The notes beneath the pieces are model-generated. The model saw nothing but the letters and a program-made list of their open reading frames with translations. It was not told where the DNA came from and did no database searches. A program made the position numbers and the translations under genes. A DNA stretch of 64,000 bases from Achromobacter pulmonis (lineage in GTDB: Bacteria; Pseudomonadota; Gammaproteobacteria; Burkholderiales; Burkholderiaceae_B), in the NCBI RefSeq assembly GCF_002885955.2, contig NZ_POQS01000006.1, positions 176,889 to 240,888 on the forward strand, given 5' to 3'. Positions 24,478 to 33,440 of the stretch are shown here, piece by piece; positions within the stretch are counted from its first letter, which is position 1, and the number at the start of each line of letters is the position of its first letter.

Positions 24478-25854
24478 TTAGACCGCCCGGGCCAAGGCCG
24501 CGGCCAACCCGATGTAGGAGCGCGGCGTCATCGCCAGCAGGCGGGCCTTGGGTTCGGCAGGCAGCTCCAGGCCCTGGATGAATTCTCGCAGACCTTCCTC
24601 GGTGATGCCCTTGCCCCGCGTCAAGGCCTTGAGCTGCTCGTAGGGCTGCGGCAGGCCATAGCGGCGCATGACGGTCTGCACCGGCTCGGCCAGCACTTCC
24701 CAGCACGCGTCGATGTCGGCGTCGATGGCGGCGGCATTGACCTCGAGCTTGCCCAGGCCGCGCATGCAGGCGTCCCACGCCACCAGGCAGTAGCCCAGGC
24801 CCACGCCCAGGTTGCGCAGCACGGTCGAGTCGGTCAGGTCGCGCTGCCAGCGCGAGACCGGCAGCTTGTCGGCGAGATGGCGCAGCACGGCGTTGGCCAG
24901 GCCCAGGTTGCCTTCGGAGTTCTCGAAGTCGATCGGGTTGACCTTGTGCGGCATGGTGGACGAGCCGACCTCGCCTTCCTTCAGGCGCTGCTTGAAGTAG
25001 CCCAGCGCCACGTAGCCCCAGATGTCGCGGTCCAGGTCCAGCACGATGATGTTGGCGCGCGTGACGGCGTCGAACAGCGCCGCCATCCAGTCGTGCGGTT
25101 CGATCTGGATGGTGTGGCGGTTCTGGGTCAGGCCCAGGCCGGCCAGCACGCGCTGGCTGAACGCGGGCCAGTCGATCTCGGGGTAGGCCGACAGGTGGGC
25201 GTTGTAGTTGCCGGTGGCGCCGTTGAGCTTGGCCAGCGGCTCGACCGCCTCGATGGCGGCGATGGCGCGGTTCAGGCGCGCGGCCACGTTGGCGAACTCC
25301 TTGCCCAGCGTGGTCGGGCTGGCGGGCTGGCCGTGCGTGCGCGACAGCATGGGCTGGTCGGCATGGGCGATGGCCATCTCGTTCAGCTTGGCGGCCAGCT
25401 CGCGCAGGCGCGGCACCACCACCTCGTTGCGCGCGCGGGTCAGCATCAGCGCATGCGAGGTGTTGTTGATGTCTTCGGAAGTGCAGGCGAAATGGATGAA
25501 CTCGGCGGCGCGGGCCAGTTCGGCGTCGTCGGCCACTTTTTCCTTCAGCCAGTATTCGACCGCCTTGACGTCATGGTTGGTGACGCGTTCGATGTCCTTG
25601 ATCCGGGCGGCGTCCGATTCGGAGAAATCGCGCACCAGTTGCTGCAGGCGCGCACGCGCCGATTCCGAGAAGGCCGGCAGTTCCGGCAGGCCGGCGTCGG
25701 ACAGCGCGATCAGCCAGGCCACCTCGACTTCGACGCGGTGCGCCATGAAGCCCGCCTCCGACAGCAGGCCGCGCAGCGCATCGCCCCGCGTAGCGTAGCG
25801 GCCATCCAGTGGCGAAAGGGCGTTGAGTTGGCTGAGCTGGTCGGCGATTTGCAT
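24478..25854 (-). CDS. purB: Adenylosuccinate lyase
   Basis: A 458-residue enzyme of purine synthesis that removes fumarate from SAICAR and from adenylosuccinate. The N-terminus (LNALSPLDGRYATRGDAL) and the fumarase/aspartase signature GSSTMPHKVNPIDFENSEGN agree with the E. coli-type PurB. TSEDINNTSHALM and SRTHGQPASPTTLGKE form further active-site segments. The length is as expected. The gene is single, divergent from the glutathione transferase gene, and its stop lies 57 bases upstream of the cytochrome c' start on the same strand. Confidence 0.97.
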   Translation of the reverse strand: MQIADQLSQLNALSPLDGRYATRGDALRGLLSEAGFMAHRVEVEVAWLIALSDAGLPELPAFSESARARLQQLVRDFSESDAARIKDIERVTNHDVKAVEYWLKEKVADDAELARAAEFIHFACTSEDINNTSHALMLTRARNEVVVPRLRELAAKLNEMAIAHADQPMLSRTHGQPASPTTLGKEFANVAARLNRAIAAIEAVEPLAKLNGATGNYNAHLSAYPEIDWPAFSQRVLAGLGLTQNRHTIQIEPHDWMAALFDAVTRANIIVLDLDRDIWGYVALGYFKQRLKEGEVGSSTMPHKVNPIDFENSEGNLGLANAVLRHLADKLPVSRWQRDLTDSTVLRNLGVGLGYCLVAWDACMRGLGKLEVNAAAIDADIDACWEVLAEPVQTVMRRYGLPQPYEQLKALTRGKGITEEGLREFIQGLELPAEPKARLLAMTPRSYIGLAAALARAV

Positions 25855-26017
25855 GGTCTGAGGGAGGAAAAAAACAGGGAATGAGCGAATCGGCCGATTT
25901 TATCATCCGGTAGCCTGCAACATTGTGGCAAACTGGCGAAGATTCCGCCCCGCGGACGGCACCCCCGTCATGCGGCCTGCTATACTTCGGCCGCTTTCCG
26001 ACTCCGCTTGTGACTCC

Positions 26018-26626
26018 ATGAAACTGATCGGCTCGCTTACCAGTCCTTACGTGCGCAAAGTGCGTATCGTCATGGCCGAGAAAAAGCTGGACTACCGGCT
26101 TGAACTCGAAAACGTCTGGTCCGCCGACACGCAGATCCAAACGTACAATCCGCTGGGCAAGGTTCCCTGCCTGGTCATGGAAGACGGCGGCGCCCTGTTC
26201 GATTCGCGCGTCATCGTCGAATACCTGGACACCCTGTCTCCCGTCGCCCGCCTGATCCCGCAGCCGGGACGCGACCGCGCCGCCGTGAAGTGCTGGGAAG
26301 CCATCGCCGACGGCCTGCTCGACGCCTGCGTGACCATCGTCAAGGAAAACCAGCGTCCCGAGGCCCAGCGCAGCCCCGAGTGGATCCAGCGCCAGTACTC
26401 CAAGATCCACGCCAGCCTGGACGCGATGAACAAGAGCCTGGGCGACAACGCCCACTGCATGGGCATCAATTACAGCCTGGCCGACATCGCCGTCGGCTGT
26501 GCGCTGGGCTACCTGGACCTGCGCTTCGCCGATCTCGACTGGCGCACGAGCCAGCCCAACCTGGCCCGGCTGTACGAGAAGCTGTCGCAGCGCCAATCCT
26601 TCATCGACACCGTACCGGTGGTCTAA
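26018..26626 (+). CDS. Glutathione S-transferase family protein
   Basis: A 202-residue protein with an N-terminal thioredoxin-like domain beginning MKLIGSLTSPYVRKVRIVMA. The glutathione-binding segment GKVPCLVMEDGGALFDSRVIVEYLD is followed by an all-helical C-terminal domain (NYSLADIAVGCALGYLDLRF). This matches the YibF-like branch of bacterial glutathione transferases. The substrate is unknown. The ATG at 26018 begins the domain exactly, and a longer in-frame start at 25925 is unlikely. A multi-hairpin repeat follows the stop codon directly. Confidence 0.92.
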   Translation: MKLIGSLTSPYVRKVRIVMAEKKLDYRLELENVWSADTQIQTYNPLGKVPCLVMEDGGALFDSRVIVEYLDTLSPVARLIPQPGRDRAAVKCWEAIADGLLDACVTIVKENQRPEAQRSPEWIQRQYSKIHASLDAMNKSLGDNAHCMGINYSLADIAVGCALGYLDLRFADLDWRTSQPNLARLYEKLSQRQSFIDTVPVV

Positions 26627-26627
26627 T

Positions 26628-26706
26628 CCCCCCCGAGGCGCTACCGCGCCTTCCCCCCCAAGGGGGCGCGGCTGCGGACCGGCGGAGCCGGATCCGCGCC
26701 GCCCCG
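26628..26706 (+). repeat. Multi-hairpin intergenic repeat, copy 1
   Basis: Starting one base after the glutathione transferase stop codon, this segment carries three adjacent palindromes: a GGCGC/GCGCC hairpin, a C-run/G-run hairpin (CCCCCC-AA-GGGGG), and a palindrome around CCGGCGGAGCCGG. Positions 26672-26698 are identical over 27 bases to the reverse complement of 52198-52224. It probably acts at the mRNA 3' end. Confidence 0.8.
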
Positions 26707-26760
26707 CTCGTCGTGTCTTCGTGGCGGCGCCCGTGCGGCGTGCTCCGCCGCTTCTCTGCG

Positions 26761-27579
26761 CTAGGCGCTGAAAGTCTGCCAGGCCTTGAAGAGCATGTAG
26801 GCGGCCAGGGCGAACAGCAGGGCGGCGAATACGCGCTTCAGGGTCTGGACGGGCAGGCGGTGCGCCATGCGCGCGCCCAGGGGGGCCGTGAGCACGCTGG
26901 TGCAGACCAGGGCCAGCAGCGCGGGCCAGTAGATGTAGCCCAGCATGCCGGGGCGCGAGGCGCCTTCATTCAGGCCGGACACGACGTAGCCCACGCTGTT
27001 GGCCAGCGCTATCGGGAAGCCGAGCGCGGCCGAGGTCGAGACGGCGTTGTGCAGGGCCACGTTGCACCAGACCATGAACGGCACCGACAGGAAGCCGCCG
27101 CCCGCGCCCACCAGGCCTGACAGAAAGCCGATGCCGGCCCCGGCCGCGCTGGTGCCGACCACGCCCGGCATCTGGCGGCTGGGCTTGGGCTTTTTATTGC
27201 GCAGCATGCTCCAGCCGGAGTAGCCGACGAACAGCGCGAAGAACAGCGACAGCCACAGGGTGCTGAGCGCGGCGAACACGGCGCCGCCCGACAGCAGGCC
27301 GCCGATGATGATGCCGGGCGCCATGGCCCAGACGATGTTCCATTTGATCGTCTTGCGCTGCTGGTGGGCGCGCACGCTGGATATCGACGTGAACAGGATG
27401 GAGGTCATGGACGTGGCGATCGCCGCGTGCACCACCAGGTCGGCGGGCATGCCCTTCCAGGTGAACAGCATGGTCAGGAACGGCACCAGCAGCATGCCGC
27501 CGCCGATGCCCAGCAGGCCCGCGGCAAAGCCCACCACCGCACCGAGCGCCAGCAGGCAAATCAACATCGTTACATCCAC
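26761..27579 (-). CDS. TauE/SafE family sulfite exporter-like permease
   Basis: A 272-residue membrane protein with about eight helices in two repeats. Each repeat is marked by a glycine-rich motif, FAAGLLGIGGGMLLVPFL near the N-terminus and LSGLVGAGGGFLSVPFMVW in the middle. The family exports sulfoacetate, sulfite or other organic anions. The substrate of this one is not evident. The gene lies downstream of mnmA on the same strand but is separated from it by a hairpin. Confidence 0.88.
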   Translation of the reverse strand: MDVTMLICLLALGAVVGFAAGLLGIGGGMLLVPFLTMLFTWKGMPADLVVHAAIATSMTSILFTSISSVRAHQQRKTIKWNIVWAMAPGIIIGGLLSGGAVFAALSTLWLSLFFALFVGYSGWSMLRNKKPKPSRQMPGVVGTSAAGAGIGFLSGLVGAGGGFLSVPFMVWCNVALHNAVSTSAALGFPIALANSVGYVVSGLNEGASRPGMLGYIYWPALLALVCTSVLTAPLGARMAHRLPVQTLKRVFAALLFALAAYMLFKAWQTFSA

Positions 27580-27611
27580 AACGGTCTCCTCTTTTTCTTG
27601 GTCATGAACAA

Positions 27612-27639
27612 GGCCCCTGGAGCTTCAGCCCCAGGGGCC
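27612..27639 (-). terminator. GC-rich hairpin after mnmA, possible terminator
   Basis: GGCCCCTGG and CCAGGGGCC pair perfectly across a ten-base loop about 30 bases after the mnmA stop. The minus strand shows only a weak T-run after it, so termination efficiency is uncertain. Confidence 0.45.
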
Positions 27640-27666
27640 CTCGAAACTGGCGTTCCGGCGCGACGC

Positions 27667-28785
27667 CTACACGATGATGCCGCCGCCCAGGCAAACCTCG
27701 CCATCGTAAAGCACGGCGGACTGCCCGGGCGTCACCGCCCATTGCGGCTCGGTGAAATCGAGCGCGAAAGTATCCTGCGCCGCGGCGTCCAGCCGGCAGG
27801 CCGCGTCGGCCTGCCGGTAGCGCGTCTTGGCGCCGTAGGCGCCCGCTTGCGGCGCACGGCCGGCGATCCAGCTGGCGTCCTGCGCCCGCAGCCCTTGCGA
27901 GAGCAGCCAGGGATGGTCGTGCCCCTGCACCACGTAGAGCACGTTGCGCTCCAGGTCCTTGCGCGCCACGTACCAGGCCTCGGCGGTGCCGTCCTCGCGC
28001 TGGCGGCCTTTCACGCCGCCCACGCCCAGGCCCTTGCGCTGGCCCAGCGTATAGAACGACAGGCCCTCGTGGCGGCCCACCGTCTGCCCTTCCGGCGTCT
28101 TGATGGGGCCGGGTTCGGTGGGCAGGTAGCGGTTCAGGAACTCCCGGAACGGCCGCTCGCCGATGAAGCAGATGCCGGTGGAATCCTTTTTGGCGGCGTT
28201 GTGCAGCCCGATCTCGTGGGCGATGCGGCGCACCTCGGTCTTGTGGATCTCGCCCAGCGGAAACAGGGTGCGCGACAGCTGCGCCTGGTTCAGGCGGTGC
28301 AGGAAGTAGCTCTGGTCCTTGGAGCCGTCCAGCGCCTTGAGCAGCTGGAATTCGGTGCCCCCGCCCTGCGCCGGCACTTCGCGCACGCGCGCGTAATGGC
28401 CGGTGGCGATGCGCTCGGCGCCCAGCGCCATGGCGTGGTCGAGAAACGCCTTGAACTTGATCTCGGCGTTGCACAGCACGTCGGGATTGGGCGTGCGGCC
28501 CGCGGAGTATTCGCGCAGGAACTCCGCGAACACGCGGTCCTTGTATTCGGCGGCGAAATTGACGAACTCGAATTCCACGCCGACCCGGTCGGCGACGCTG
28601 GCTGCGTCCAGCAGGTCCTGGCGCGTGGAGCAGTATTCGGAATCGTCATCGTCTTCCCAGTTCTTCATGAACAGGCCGACGACCTCGTAGCCCTGCTGCT
28701 TGAGCAGCCAGGCGGTGACCGAAGAGTCGACTCCGCCGGACATACCGACGACGACGCGGCCCTTCTTGGTGTGTGTTTGACTCAT
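27667..28785 (-). CDS. mnmA: tRNA-specific 2-thiouridylase MnmA
   Basis: A 372-residue enzyme that puts sulfur on the wobble uridine (U34) of Lys, Glu and Gln tRNAs, using sulfur relayed from the TusE/IscS system. The PP-loop SGGVDSS is at residues 16-22. The two catalytic cysteines are C105 (NPDVLCN) and C206 (STGICFIG), and GHYARV and SYFLHRL are further family motifs. The length is normal. It starts seven bases after the stop of the LysR gene on the same strand, so the two are probably co-transcribed, an unusual pairing for a tRNA modification enzyme. Confidence 0.97.
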   Translation of the reverse strand: MSQTHTKKGRVVVGMSGGVDSSVTAWLLKQQGYEVVGLFMKNWEDDDDSEYCSTRQDLLDAASVADRVGVEFEFVNFAAEYKDRVFAEFLREYSAGRTPNPDVLCNAEIKFKAFLDHAMALGAERIATGHYARVREVPAQGGGTEFQLLKALDGSKDQSYFLHRLNQAQLSRTLFPLGEIHKTEVRRIAHEIGLHNAAKKDSTGICFIGERPFREFLNRYLPTEPGPIKTPEGQTVGRHEGLSFYTLGQRKGLGVGGVKGRQREDGTAEAWYVARKDLERNVLYVVQGHDHPWLLSQGLRAQDASWIAGRAPQAGAYGAKTRYRQADAACRLDAAAQDTFALDFTEPQWAVTPGQSAVLYDGEVCLGGGIIV

Positions 28786-28792
28786 GATGACG

Positions 28793-29719
28793 CTATTTTA
28801 GATCGGACTGGGCCGCGTCCTCGGGCTGCGGCTCGGCGGCGCGCGAGACCTCCATCAGCCAGGTGCGGAAGGCCTGCAGCGTGGGCAGGTTGGCCTTCTG
28901 TTCCGGATAGCACAGGTAGTAGCCCATGCGCGCCCGGATGGGCAGCTGGATGGCCACGGCCAGCTTGCCGTCGCGCAGTTCGTCCTCGATCAGGCAGCGC
29001 GGGATCAGGGCCACGCCGAAGCCGGCCGCCGCGGCCTGCGACAACAGCGCGTACTGGTCGAAGCGCGCCCCCTCCAGGCTGCGGCGGGTGTCGCAGCCGG
29101 CCTGCTCGAACCAGTCGCGCCAGCCGTCCAGCGCCGAGGTGTGATGCAGAAGCGGGTACGCCAGCAGGTCCGCCGGCGAGCTACAGCCGCCCGGGATCAG
29201 GCGCGGGCTGCACACCGGCAGGATTTCGCGGCCGACGATGTAGTCGGCCCCACTGCCCGGCCACAGGCCTTCGCCGAAGCGCACGGCGGCGTCCAGCTCG
29301 GGCGTGGAAAAATCGTAGCCCTGGCGGTGCGGCAGGAATTCCACGTGGATGTCCGGCCGCAGGCGCATGAAGGCGGTCAGGCGCGGGATCAGCCAGCGCG
29401 CGCCGAAGGTCGGCATACAGGTCAGGTTGAGCGTGCCGCCCTGCCCCTGGTGGGCGATCAGTTCGACGGTTGCCGCCTCGATCTGGCCCAGGCCGGCCTG
29501 GACCTTGGCCAGATAGCTGCGCCCAGCCTCGGTCAGGACCAGGCCTTGCCTGATCCGCAGGAATAGTTCGACCCCGACGAATTCCTCCAGGTGCTTGACC
29601 TGCTTGCTGACCGCGCCCTGCGTGACGCACAGCTCCTGGGCCGCGCGCGTGAAGCTGCTGTGCCGCGCGGCCACCTCGAACGCCTGGAGGTCGGTCAAAG
29701 AGGGACAGAAACGCCGCAT
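28793..29719 (-). CDS. LysR family transcriptional regulator (GcvA-like)
   Basis: A 308-residue regulator with an N-terminal helix-turn-helix (LTDLQAFEVAARHSSFTRAAQELCVTQGAVSKQVKHLEEF in outline) and a C-terminal effector-binding domain. SFTRAAQELCVTQGAVSKQV and TFGARWLIPRL place it near GcvA. It diverges from the Bug receptor gene across a 154-base gap, the usual layout for control of the neighbour plus self-repression. T-rich half-sites in that gap could be operators. The effector is unknown. The start is the ATG at 29719, at the first residue of the DNA-binding domain. Confidence 0.9.
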   Translation of the reverse strand: MRRFCPSLTDLQAFEVAARHSSFTRAAQELCVTQGAVSKQVKHLEEFVGVELFLRIRQGLVLTEAGRSYLAKVQAGLGQIEAATVELIAHQGQGGTLNLTCMPTFGARWLIPRLTAFMRLRPDIHVEFLPHRQGYDFSTPELDAAVRFGEGLWPGSGADYIVGREILPVCSPRLIPGGCSSPADLLAYPLLHHTSALDGWRDWFEQAGCDTRRSLEGARFDQYALLSQAAAAGFGVALIPRCLIEDELRDGKLAVAIQLPIRARMGYYLCYPEQKANLPTLQAFRTWLMEVSRAAEPQPEDAAQSDLK

Positions 29720-29873
29720 TGCTTTCGCTTCCCCGGCTGCCGCCAAAATGAGGTATGAAAAAAAGTCATAGCTTACGGAGAAACTTTCGTTTGCGCAAAC
29801 GGGGCTGGCGGGAAAGAATCGTTGCGTTTGCGTCTGCCTTTGCGCATCCGCTTTCCATTCAATAGGGGAATCC

Positions 29874-30863
29874 ATGCAACGCCGTAAAGTTGTCCTGGGC
29901 CTGTGCGTCGCCGCCGCGACCCTGGCCACGCCGCTCGCCTCGGGTATCGCGCACGCAGAAGACGCGTATCCGTCCAAGCCCATCCGCCTGATCGTTCCGT
30001 TCCCGCCCGGAGGCACGACCGACATCGTCGGCCGCCTGTTCGCCGACAAGCTGAGCAAGGAATTGGGCCAGACCGTGGTGGTCGAAAACCGCGGCGGCGC
30101 CGGCGGTTCGATCGGCAGCGCCTTCGTCGCCAGCAGCGCGCCCGACGGCTACGTCCTGGGCATCGCCACCGTCAGCACGCACGGCATCAACCCGGCCATC
30201 TACCCGAACCTGCCGTTCGACGGCGAGAAGGACTTCACGCCCATCTCGAACCTGGCCGCCGTGCCGAACATCATGACCGTCAACCCCAAGGTTGCGGCCA
30301 AGAACATCGCCGACCTGATCAAGCTGGCCAAGAGCGAACCGGGCAAGCTGACCTACGCGTCGGCCGGCAACGGCTCGGTCTCGCACATGATGGGCGAGCT
30401 GTTCAAGATGTCCTCGGGCACCAACCTGATGCACGTGCCGTACCGCGGCGTGGGCCCGGCGCTGAACGACGCGCTGGCCGGCCAGGTCGACGTCATGTAT
30501 GACAACCTGCCCTCGTCGCTGCCGCACGTGCAGTCGGGCCGCCTGGTCGCCATGGCCGTGGCCGCGCCCAAGCGCGTCGCCGCCCTGCCCGACGTGCCGA
30601 CCTTCGCCGAAGCCGGCCTGCCCGCCGTGAACGACGCCTCCTGGTTCGGCCTGGTGGCCCCGGCCAAGCTGCCGGCGCCGGTCCTGGCCAAGCTCAACGC
30701 CGCGGTCCAGAAGGTCAGCGCCGAAGCCGACGTCAAGTCGCGCCTGGAAGCGCTGGGCGCCGCGCCCGCGGCCAACACCCCGGCTGAATTCAGTGCGCAG
30801 ATCGCGGCGGAAATCGCCAAGAACAAGCGCATCGCCAAAGAAGCCAACGTGAAGATCGACTGA
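29874..30863 (+). CDS. Bug family solute-binding protein (TctC-like)
   Basis: A 329-residue periplasmic receptor with a signal peptide (RRKVVLGLCVAAATLATPLA, cut after AHA). The Bug/TctC domain starts YPSKPIRLIVPFPPGGTTDIVGR and contains VENRGGAGGSIGS and HVPYRGVGPALNDALAGQVD. Such receptors bind carboxylates and related compounds. Bordetella genomes hold many orphan copies, as here, without TctAB membrane partners. The ligand may relate to the N-formylglutamate amidohydrolase gene 69 bases downstream, which is inference. Confidence 0.93.
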   Translation: MQRRKVVLGLCVAAATLATPLASGIAHAEDAYPSKPIRLIVPFPPGGTTDIVGRLFADKLSKELGQTVVVENRGGAGGSIGSAFVASSAPDGYVLGIATVSTHGINPAIYPNLPFDGEKDFTPISNLAAVPNIMTVNPKVAAKNIADLIKLAKSEPGKLTYASAGNGSVSHMMGELFKMSSGTNLMHVPYRGVGPALNDALAGQVDVMYDNLPSSLPHVQSGRLVAMAVAAPKRVAALPDVPTFAEAGLPAVNDASWFGLVAPAKLPAPVLAKLNAAVQKVSAEADVKSRLEALGAAPAANTPAEFSAQIAAEIAKNKRIAKEANVKID

Positions 30864-30932
30864 TCGATCTTCGGCCTGCCGCCCCCGCCGCGGGGCGCGC
30901 AGGCCTCCGATAGACGAACGCACCACCCCCCT

Positions 30933-31808
30933 ATGCGAATCACCCAACCCCTGTCTTACCGGCTCGACCTTCCGCAGCAATATCCGGACTCGGACTCCTC
31001 GGCCCCGCTCGTGCTGGACTCCCCGCACAGCGGCACCGCCTACCCTCCCGATTTCGCCGCCGCGGTGGACTATGGCGCACTGCGCACCGCCGAGGACACC
31101 TGGGTTGACGACCTGTGGGGCGACGCCATCGACATGGGCGTGCCCATGATCGCGGCCGCTTTCCCGCGCGCCTACATCGACGCCAACCGCGCGCCCGACG
31201 AGATCGACGAACTGCTGCTGGACCAGCCCTGGCCCGACGCGCTGAACGCCTCGCCCAAGGTCAAGCTGGGCAAGGGCCTGATCTGGCGCATGCTCGACGA
31301 CGGCACGCCGCTGTACGACCGCAAGCTGACGGTCGCCGAAGTCCGCCACCGCATCGACGCCTGCTGGAAGCCCTACCACGAGGCCCTGGCCCGCGTGCTG
31401 GACGACGCCCACCGCAGGTTCGGCAAGGTCTGGCACATCAACTGCCACTCCATGCCCAGCGTGGCCGGCGCCTTCGCCACCGACCGCCCCGGCCTGGTGC
31501 ACCCGGACTTCGTGCTGGGCGACCGCGACGGCAGCACCAGCGACCCGGCCTTCCGCGAATTCGTCGCGGCCTGGCTGCGCGAGCGCGGCTACGACGTCAG
31601 CGTGAACGATCCCTACAAGGGCGTGGAGCTGGTGCGCGCCTTCGGCCGTCCCGACGAAGGACGCCACAGCCTGCAGATCGAAATCAACCGCAAGCTCTAC
31701 ATGGACGAGGTCACTCTGCGCCCGTCCGAGAACTATGCCCGCCTCAAAGCCGACCTGCGCGACCTCACCGCCGCGCTGATCGCATGGACTCGCGCGCAAA
31801 CGGCTTGA
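30933..31808 (+). CDS. N-formylglutamate amidohydrolase family protein
   Basis: A 291-residue zinc hydrolase of the HutG-type N-formylglutamate amidohydrolase family, which releases glutamate and formate. Family motifs are VLDSPHSGTAYP near residue 30, PRAYIDANRAPDEID, GLIWRM, and WHINCHSMPSV with metal-binding histidines. LQIEINRKLYMDE lies near the end. The other histidine-degradation genes are not nearby, so the natural substrate may differ. It follows the Bug receptor gene and ends before a strong terminator. Confidence 0.85.
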   Translation: MRITQPLSYRLDLPQQYPDSDSSAPLVLDSPHSGTAYPPDFAAAVDYGALRTAEDTWVDDLWGDAIDMGVPMIAAAFPRAYIDANRAPDEIDELLLDQPWPDALNASPKVKLGKGLIWRMLDDGTPLYDRKLTVAEVRHRIDACWKPYHEALARVLDDAHRRFGKVWHINCHSMPSVAGAFATDRPGLVHPDFVLGDRDGSTSDPAFREFVAAWLRERGYDVSVNDPYKGVELVRAFGRPDEGRHSLQIEINRKLYMDEVTLRPSENYARLKADLRDLTAALIAWTRAQTA

Positions 31809-31880
31809 CGCCGGACGTTTGCGCGCAGTGGCGGCCGGCGGGGCGACCCGTCCGGCCGCAAACCGGGTTGCAAAACCCCT

Positions 31881-31909
31881 GCCCCATGGTTCGCCATGGG
31901 GCTTTTTTT
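31881..31909 (+). terminator. Rho-independent terminator before the pnt operon
   Basis: GCCCCATGG and CCATGGGGC form a perfect 9-base stem around TTCG, followed by seven T. It separates the amidohydrolase gene from pntAA. A TATAAC at 31967-31972 could be the -10 element of the pnt promoter. Confidence 0.9.
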
Positions 31910-32001
31910 CGGCCGCGCGGCCGCCCCCTCCTTTACGGAGGGGCGCGTACGTACCCCCATTCCGTGTATAACTACGGCGAACCTTCTGAGGAGAGGCGTA
32001 G

Positions 32002-33120
32002 ATGCACATCGGGATACCAAAAGAAACCCGAGACGGGGAAACCCGTGTCGCAGCAACACCAGAGACCGTCAAGAAGTACGTAGGCGGCAAGCACACCGTC
32101 GTCGTGGAGCGCGGGGCCGGCAGCGCCGCCCGCTATCCGGATGACGCCTATGAAGCCGCCGGCGCCACGCTGGGCACCGCCCAGGATGCGCTGGGCGCCG
32201 GACTCGTCATGAAGGTTCGCGCGCCGGACGCCGCCGAACTGGCGCACATGAAAGCGGGCACGGTCGTGGTCGGCATGCTCGACCCCTTCGACGCCGAAGG
32301 CCTGCAGCGGATGGCGGCGGCCGGACTGGTCGGATTCGCCCTGGAGGCCGCGCCGCGCATCACGCGCGCGCAAAGCCTGGACGTGCTGTCCTCGCAGGCC
32401 AACCTCGCCGGCTACAAGGCCGTGCTGCTGGCCGCGCACCACTACGGCCGCCTGATTCCCATGATGATGACCGCCGCGGGCACGCTCAAGGCCGCCCGCG
32501 TCGTGGTGCTGGGCACCGGCGTGGCCGGCCTGCAGGCCATCGCCACCGCCAAGCGGCTGGGCGCCGTGGTCGAGGCCTCGGACGTGCGGCCCGCGGCGCG
32601 CGAACAGGTGGAGTCCCTGGGCGCCAAGTTCATCGACGTGCCCTTCGAGACCGACGAAGAACGCGAGATCGCGCAGGGCAGGGGCGGCTACGCCCGCCCC
32701 ATGCCGCCGGCATGGATGGCGCGCCAGGCCGTGCTGGTGGCCGAGCGCTGCAAGCAGGCGGACATCGTCATCACGACCGCGCTGATTCCCGGCCGCCCCG
32801 CGCCCACGCTGGTCTCGGCCGAAACCATCGCGGCCATGAAGCCCGGCTCGGTGCTGGTGGACCTGGCCGTCGAGCGCGGCGGCAACTGCCCGCTGTCCGA
32901 AAAAGGGCAGATCGTGGAAAAGCATGGCGTGACCCTCATCGGGCTGACCAACCTGCCCGGCCTGGTGGCGACCGACGCGTCGGCGCTGTACGCCCGCAAC
33001 ATCCTGGATTTCCTGAAACTCATCACCGATGCCGAAGGCGCGCTGGCGATCCGGCGCGACGACGAAATCGTGGCGGCCTGCCTGGTGTGCGAAGGCGGCA
33101 ACGTGACGCGGAGGACCTGA
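32002..33120 (+). CDS. pntAA: NAD(P) transhydrogenase subunit alpha, part 1
   Basis: A 372-residue soluble domain I of the proton-translocating transhydrogenase, which moves hydride between NADH and NADP+. It begins MHIGIPKETRDGETRVAATP. It contains RIPMMMTAAGTLK-like sequence and the NAD-binding fold VVVLGTGVAGLQAIATAKRLGA, VEASDVR, and PGSVLVDLAVERGGNCPLSE. E. coli PntA is about 510 residues and includes membrane helices; here that region is encoded separately by pntAB, the split arrangement. GAGGAGAGG precedes the ATG. It is the first gene of a three-gene operon. Confidence 0.96.
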   Translation: MHIGIPKETRDGETRVAATPETVKKYVGGKHTVVVERGAGSAARYPDDAYEAAGATLGTAQDALGAGLVMKVRAPDAAELAHMKAGTVVVGMLDPFDAEGLQRMAAAGLVGFALEAAPRITRAQSLDVLSSQANLAGYKAVLLAAHHYGRLIPMMMTAAGTLKAARVVVLGTGVAGLQAIATAKRLGAVVEASDVRPAAREQVESLGAKFIDVPFETDEEREIAQGRGGYARPMPPAWMARQAVLVAERCKQADIVITTALIPGRPAPTLVSAETIAAMKPGSVLVDLAVERGGNCPLSEKGQIVEKHGVTLIGLTNLPGLVATDASALYARNILDFLKLITDAEGALAIRRDDEIVAACLVCEGGNVTRRT

Positions 33121-33122
33121 AC

Positions 33123-33440
33123 ATGGAAGCGATCAACCCCACCCTGATGAACCTCATCATCTTCGTGCTCGCCGTCTATGTCGGCTACCACGTGGTCTGG
33201 AACGTCACCCCTGCCCTGCACACGCCGCTGATGGCCGTGACCAACGCCATTTCCGCCATCATCATCGTCGGCGCCATGCTGGCCGCGGCGCTGACAGAAG
33301 GCGGGCTGGCGCGCGGCATGGGCGTGTTCGCCGTGGCGCTGGCCGCGGTCAACGTGTTCGGCGGCTTCCTCGTCACCCGGCGCATGCTGGAGATGTTCAA
33401 GAAGAAGGACAGGAAGCCGGGCAAGGAGGGCGCGCAATGA
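33123..33440 (+). CDS. pntAB: NAD(P) transhydrogenase subunit alpha, part 2
   Basis: A 105-residue membrane segment corresponding to the C-terminal hydrophobic part of E. coli PntA. It has helices LMNLIIFVLAVYVGYHVVW, LMAVTNAISAIIIVGAMLAAA and GVFAVALAAVNVFGGFLVTRRML, and contains the conserved HTPLMAVTNAIS. It starts two bases after pntAA and overlaps pntB by four bases, so all three subunits are translated as one unit. Confidence 0.96.
   Translation: MEAINPTLMNLIIFVLAVYVGYHVVWNVTPALHTPLMAVTNAISAIIIVGAMLAAALTEGGLARGMGVFAVALAAVNVFGGFLVTRRMLEMFKKKDRKPGKEGAQ

Noticed and set aside
29859..32096. A 745-codon minus-strand frame over the Bug receptor and amidohydrolase genes
   Set aside because: It has the composition of a shadow frame and spans two recognisable plus-strand genes and a terminator.
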